Source: JAICMB01 sp035295125
GTDB taxonomy: Bacteria > Acidobacteriota > Terriglobia > Bryobacterales > Bryobacteraceae
NCBI GenBank assembly: GCA_035295125.1
Contig: DATGJP010000108.1
Location: forward strand, 1 to 64,000
DNA: 64,000 nucleotides
Reading direction: 5' to 3'
Part shown: positions 62,419 through 64,000 of the stretch, piece after piece
Numbering within the stretch: position 1 is the first letter of the stretch
Layout of the letters: every line of letters begins with the position of its first letter
The notes under the pieces: model-generated
The model's database searches: none
The model's input: the letters and a program-made list of their open reading frames with translations, nothing else
What the model was told of the DNA's origin: nothing
Position numbers and translations under genes: made by a program

Positions 62419-62812
62419 TAACGCCCTCCCGGTAACGCTTGAGCGCGTTCAATTCGTCCTTGATGTCTCGCAAGATTGCTGTCGTGCCGTATGCGTTCTC
62501 GTGGGCATAGAGCAACGCTCCGATGCAAGCCCCAAGGTAAAAGGCCGTCGACACGCCCGCGGCGGCGATCAATCCTTCCGCTGGTGTGCCAGCGCCGATC
62601 ACCTCGCCGATCGTGACCTTGGTTCCTAATTTTGCGACCGCCGCCGCAATTGCGGCGATTACCTTGAGAGCCTCCTGAGAAGTCTTGAAGAGGCTGTCGG
62701 GAGCCGGAAGCCCGAGCGATTCCAAGCTCTCCTTGAAACATCCATAGAACGACTTCTTTGGTGAAGAAACGACATATTTCTTCTTGAACCTCGCGTACGA
62801 CTTGTCGGCCAT
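62408..62812 (-). CDS. Small protein with Ala/Gly-rich hydrophobic core
   Basis: A 134-residue protein. Residues 1-45 are basic and hydrophilic (SYARFKKKYVVSSPKKSFYG); residues 46-105 form hydrophobic Ala/Gly-rich helices (ALKVIAAIAAAVAKLG, GLIAAAGVSTAFYLGACIGA); the tail is charged. AAGGAGG lies 5 nt before the ATG, a near-ideal ribosome binding site. The layout resembles pore-forming peptides or the C-terminus of the 22963-23850 protein, but no family is recognised. Confidence 0.6.
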   Translation of the reverse strand: MADKSYARFKKKYVVSSPKKSFYGCFKESLESLGLPAPDSLFKTSQEALKVIAAIAAAVAKLGTKVTIGEVIGAGTPAEGLIAAAGVSTAFYLGACIGALLYAHENAYGTTAILRDIKDELNALKRYREGVNEG

Positions 62813-63254
62813 TGGCCCTCCTTAGCGCACTGAAAGCACGCTAGCCCGGTAAACGAAAACCCTCAACAACCGCAGCGGGGGCGTTCTGATTTTTTTCGTG
62901 TCAGTGACAGCGAATGCTCTCGGAACTGGAGGCAGGTTCGAGCTTAGGCAAGCACCTGGCGTGGAGTGACCGGGCAACGATCCATGCCCTTATCATATAG
63001 TGACGACGGCGCCCGAAGCGTATCCCCTTGGCTTCATTCGGGGACGAGGGTCGGAACGGGCGATCGCGGAATTGAATCCGCAATCATTGGGAAGCCGTAG
63101 CCAAGTAGAAGTGAGTGCTTCGATGGCGTCCGCCTGGTTGCTGCCCGGACACTGGCCTGCCCAAATCGCCGTGCAATGGCTTCGGCTAAATGCATAGCGG
63201 CATGCCGACGCGTAGTGCGCGGACCTGTCAGGGTCTGATCACAGATGCGGCGAT
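62813..63254. other. Intergenic stretch without recognisable content
   Basis: About 440 nt. Short frames exist on both strands but none has a ribosome binding site, a family match or steady codon use. No tRNA-like or repeat structure was seen. Confidence 0.5.
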
Positions 63255-64000
63255 TCACGGCCTGCCGGTGAATATCACGAGAATATCCACGATTGGGTCG
63301 GGCAATTCAGAAGGAATATACACACCCACCTGTCGGGTCTCCAGGATATGGTCCCAACAAGGTCCGACGCGGCGAATATCGAAGTATTCAAATCCGGTTT
63401 TGGCGGGGACACCGACGGGCGTTATCTCAAGATGGTTCAGCGCCAGCCCCGGCAGGTTCCTCTTCACTAGCGGTGCAACGAACCGCTGGGAGCATATTCT
63501 CACCGTCCTGGGCGTCACGGCTGCGATGTCTTCTACCAACTGGCTGGTGTGGATGCCCATGATCCAGCGTGAGGGTCCCAGGCAGCGCAGGTCCGAAACC
63601 TCACCGCCGTAGAAACAATCTGATATTTTCTTCAACGGAATCGTGATGCAATGCGTCTGATCGGTTGCCCGCGGTACCTCGTCCTTCCTCGATTCGCGTA
63701 ATTCATTGAACTGTTTTTCAAAACCGACCCAATCGAAATCGCATGGCAAACGATCAAATGTCCACCACCATTCCCCCGCGATCTCGTCCATGGCCTCAAA
63801 ATACTCCCTCGACCACATGTGGGGACAACGAAGGACTGCATCCTGAAATGGTAAGGGCGGAGTATATCGGTGACTCAGGATGTAATGCAGGATCAATGAG
63901 GGCGATGCGTAAATGACACCGTCGCCAGGAATGAAGACGTTTCGGGCACCCATCGTGATCCAATAGTGCTGGTGCCGCAGGAGTCGAGGGTAAACACGCA
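63255..64000 (-). CDS. Uncharacterised protein, 5' end beyond window
   Basis: The frame stays open to the right edge, so the ATG at 63953 is probably internal: LLRHQHYWITMGARNVFIPG continues into DGVIYASPSLILHYILSHRY and LPFQDAVLRCPHMWSREYFE. This first part resembles a small conserved family of unknown function. The C-terminal half (about 160 residues, from FDRLPCDFDWVGFEKQ to the end) is not recognised and may be a lineage-specific extension or a fusion. Confidence 0.55.
   Translation of the reverse strand, partial: RVYPRLLRHQHYWITMGARNVFIPGDGVIYASPSLILHYILSHRYTPPLPFQDAVLRCPHMWSREYFEAMDEIAGEWWWTFDRLPCDFDWVGFEKQFNELRESRKDEVPRATDQTHCITIPLKKISDCFYGGEVSDLRCLGPSRWIMGIHTSQLVEDIAAVTPRTVRICSQRFVAPLVKRNLPGLALNHLEITPVGVPAKTGFEYFDIRRVGPCWDHILETRQVGVYIPSELPDPIVDILVIFTGRP

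Overview
The window looks like chromosomal DNA of an Acidobacteriota bacterium of the Bryobacterales/Solibacter type. Two lineage-typical families support this: a secreted protein of the Solibacter TIGR03437 kind (3752-5401) and an orphan MacB-like permease of the acidobacterial ADOP kind (20572-22959). Other genes fit a GC-rich, aerobic, heterotrophic soil bacterium: a type-B succinate dehydrogenase, a cytochrome bc complex with a b-c fusion subunit, and a homodimeric pyruvate dehydrogenase E1. The assignment rests on family recognition only; no database search was run.

Layout. 0-2.3 kb: tuf (cut by the left edge) behind tRNA-Tyr and tRNA-Thr, then a TPR membrane protein and a receiver-domain protein. 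2.5-11 kb: an exported esterase; a three-gene run (TIGR03437 protein, beta-propeller lipoprotein, Lgt-like membrane protein); and, on the other strand, an exported C45-type hydrolase, RapZ and a Fic protein. 11-16 kb: hutH coupled to an exported NlpC/P60 endopeptidase and an exported dipeptide epimerase, a pair resembling the Bacillus ykfC/ykfB murein-peptide pathway, then a TPR metalloprotease. 16-29 kb: sdhCAB, an ADOP permease, an odd peptidoglycan-binding/glycine-rich protein, mfd and an amine oxidase. 29-35 kb: a PadR regulator with a consensus promoter driving a TolC-like protein, RND pump and adaptor operon. 35-45 kb: two toxin-antitoxin loci (one toxin broken by a 17-bp tandem duplication), fabD, two zinc-ribbon miniproteins, aceE with an ornithine cyclodeaminase homologue, and a NapH-like ferredoxin gene followed by a decayed partial copy of itself. 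45-52 kb: cytochrome b-c plus Rieske genes, the amtB-glnB-glnD nitrogen operon and a PilZ protein.

52.4-58.8 kb is the most interesting intact block. Two response-regulator proteins lead, almost without gaps, into an alpha/beta hydrolase and a lipid cluster that matches the poorly understood enterobacterial ynbABCD set (CDP-alcohol phosphotransferase, hydrolase-methyltransferase fusion, dual-specificity phosphatase, acyltransferase, CDP-diglyceride synthase). Here the phosphatase has Gly where the catalytic Cys should be and lacks a PAP2 domain, so it may be a pseudophosphatase in a pathway for an unknown phospholipid.

58.8-64 kb is a decayed accessory region: remnants of an AbiGi-like protein, an FmdB-type zinc ribbon protein, a tyrosine recombinase and a type I restriction HsdR subunit, mixed with a receiver protein that has lost its phosphorylation residues, small orphan proteins and a gene that runs off the right edge. 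A dispersed palindromic intergenic repeat (at least five copies between 11.1 and 45.6 kb) is not explained by any gene. No CRISPR array, intact insertion sequence or rRNA was seen.
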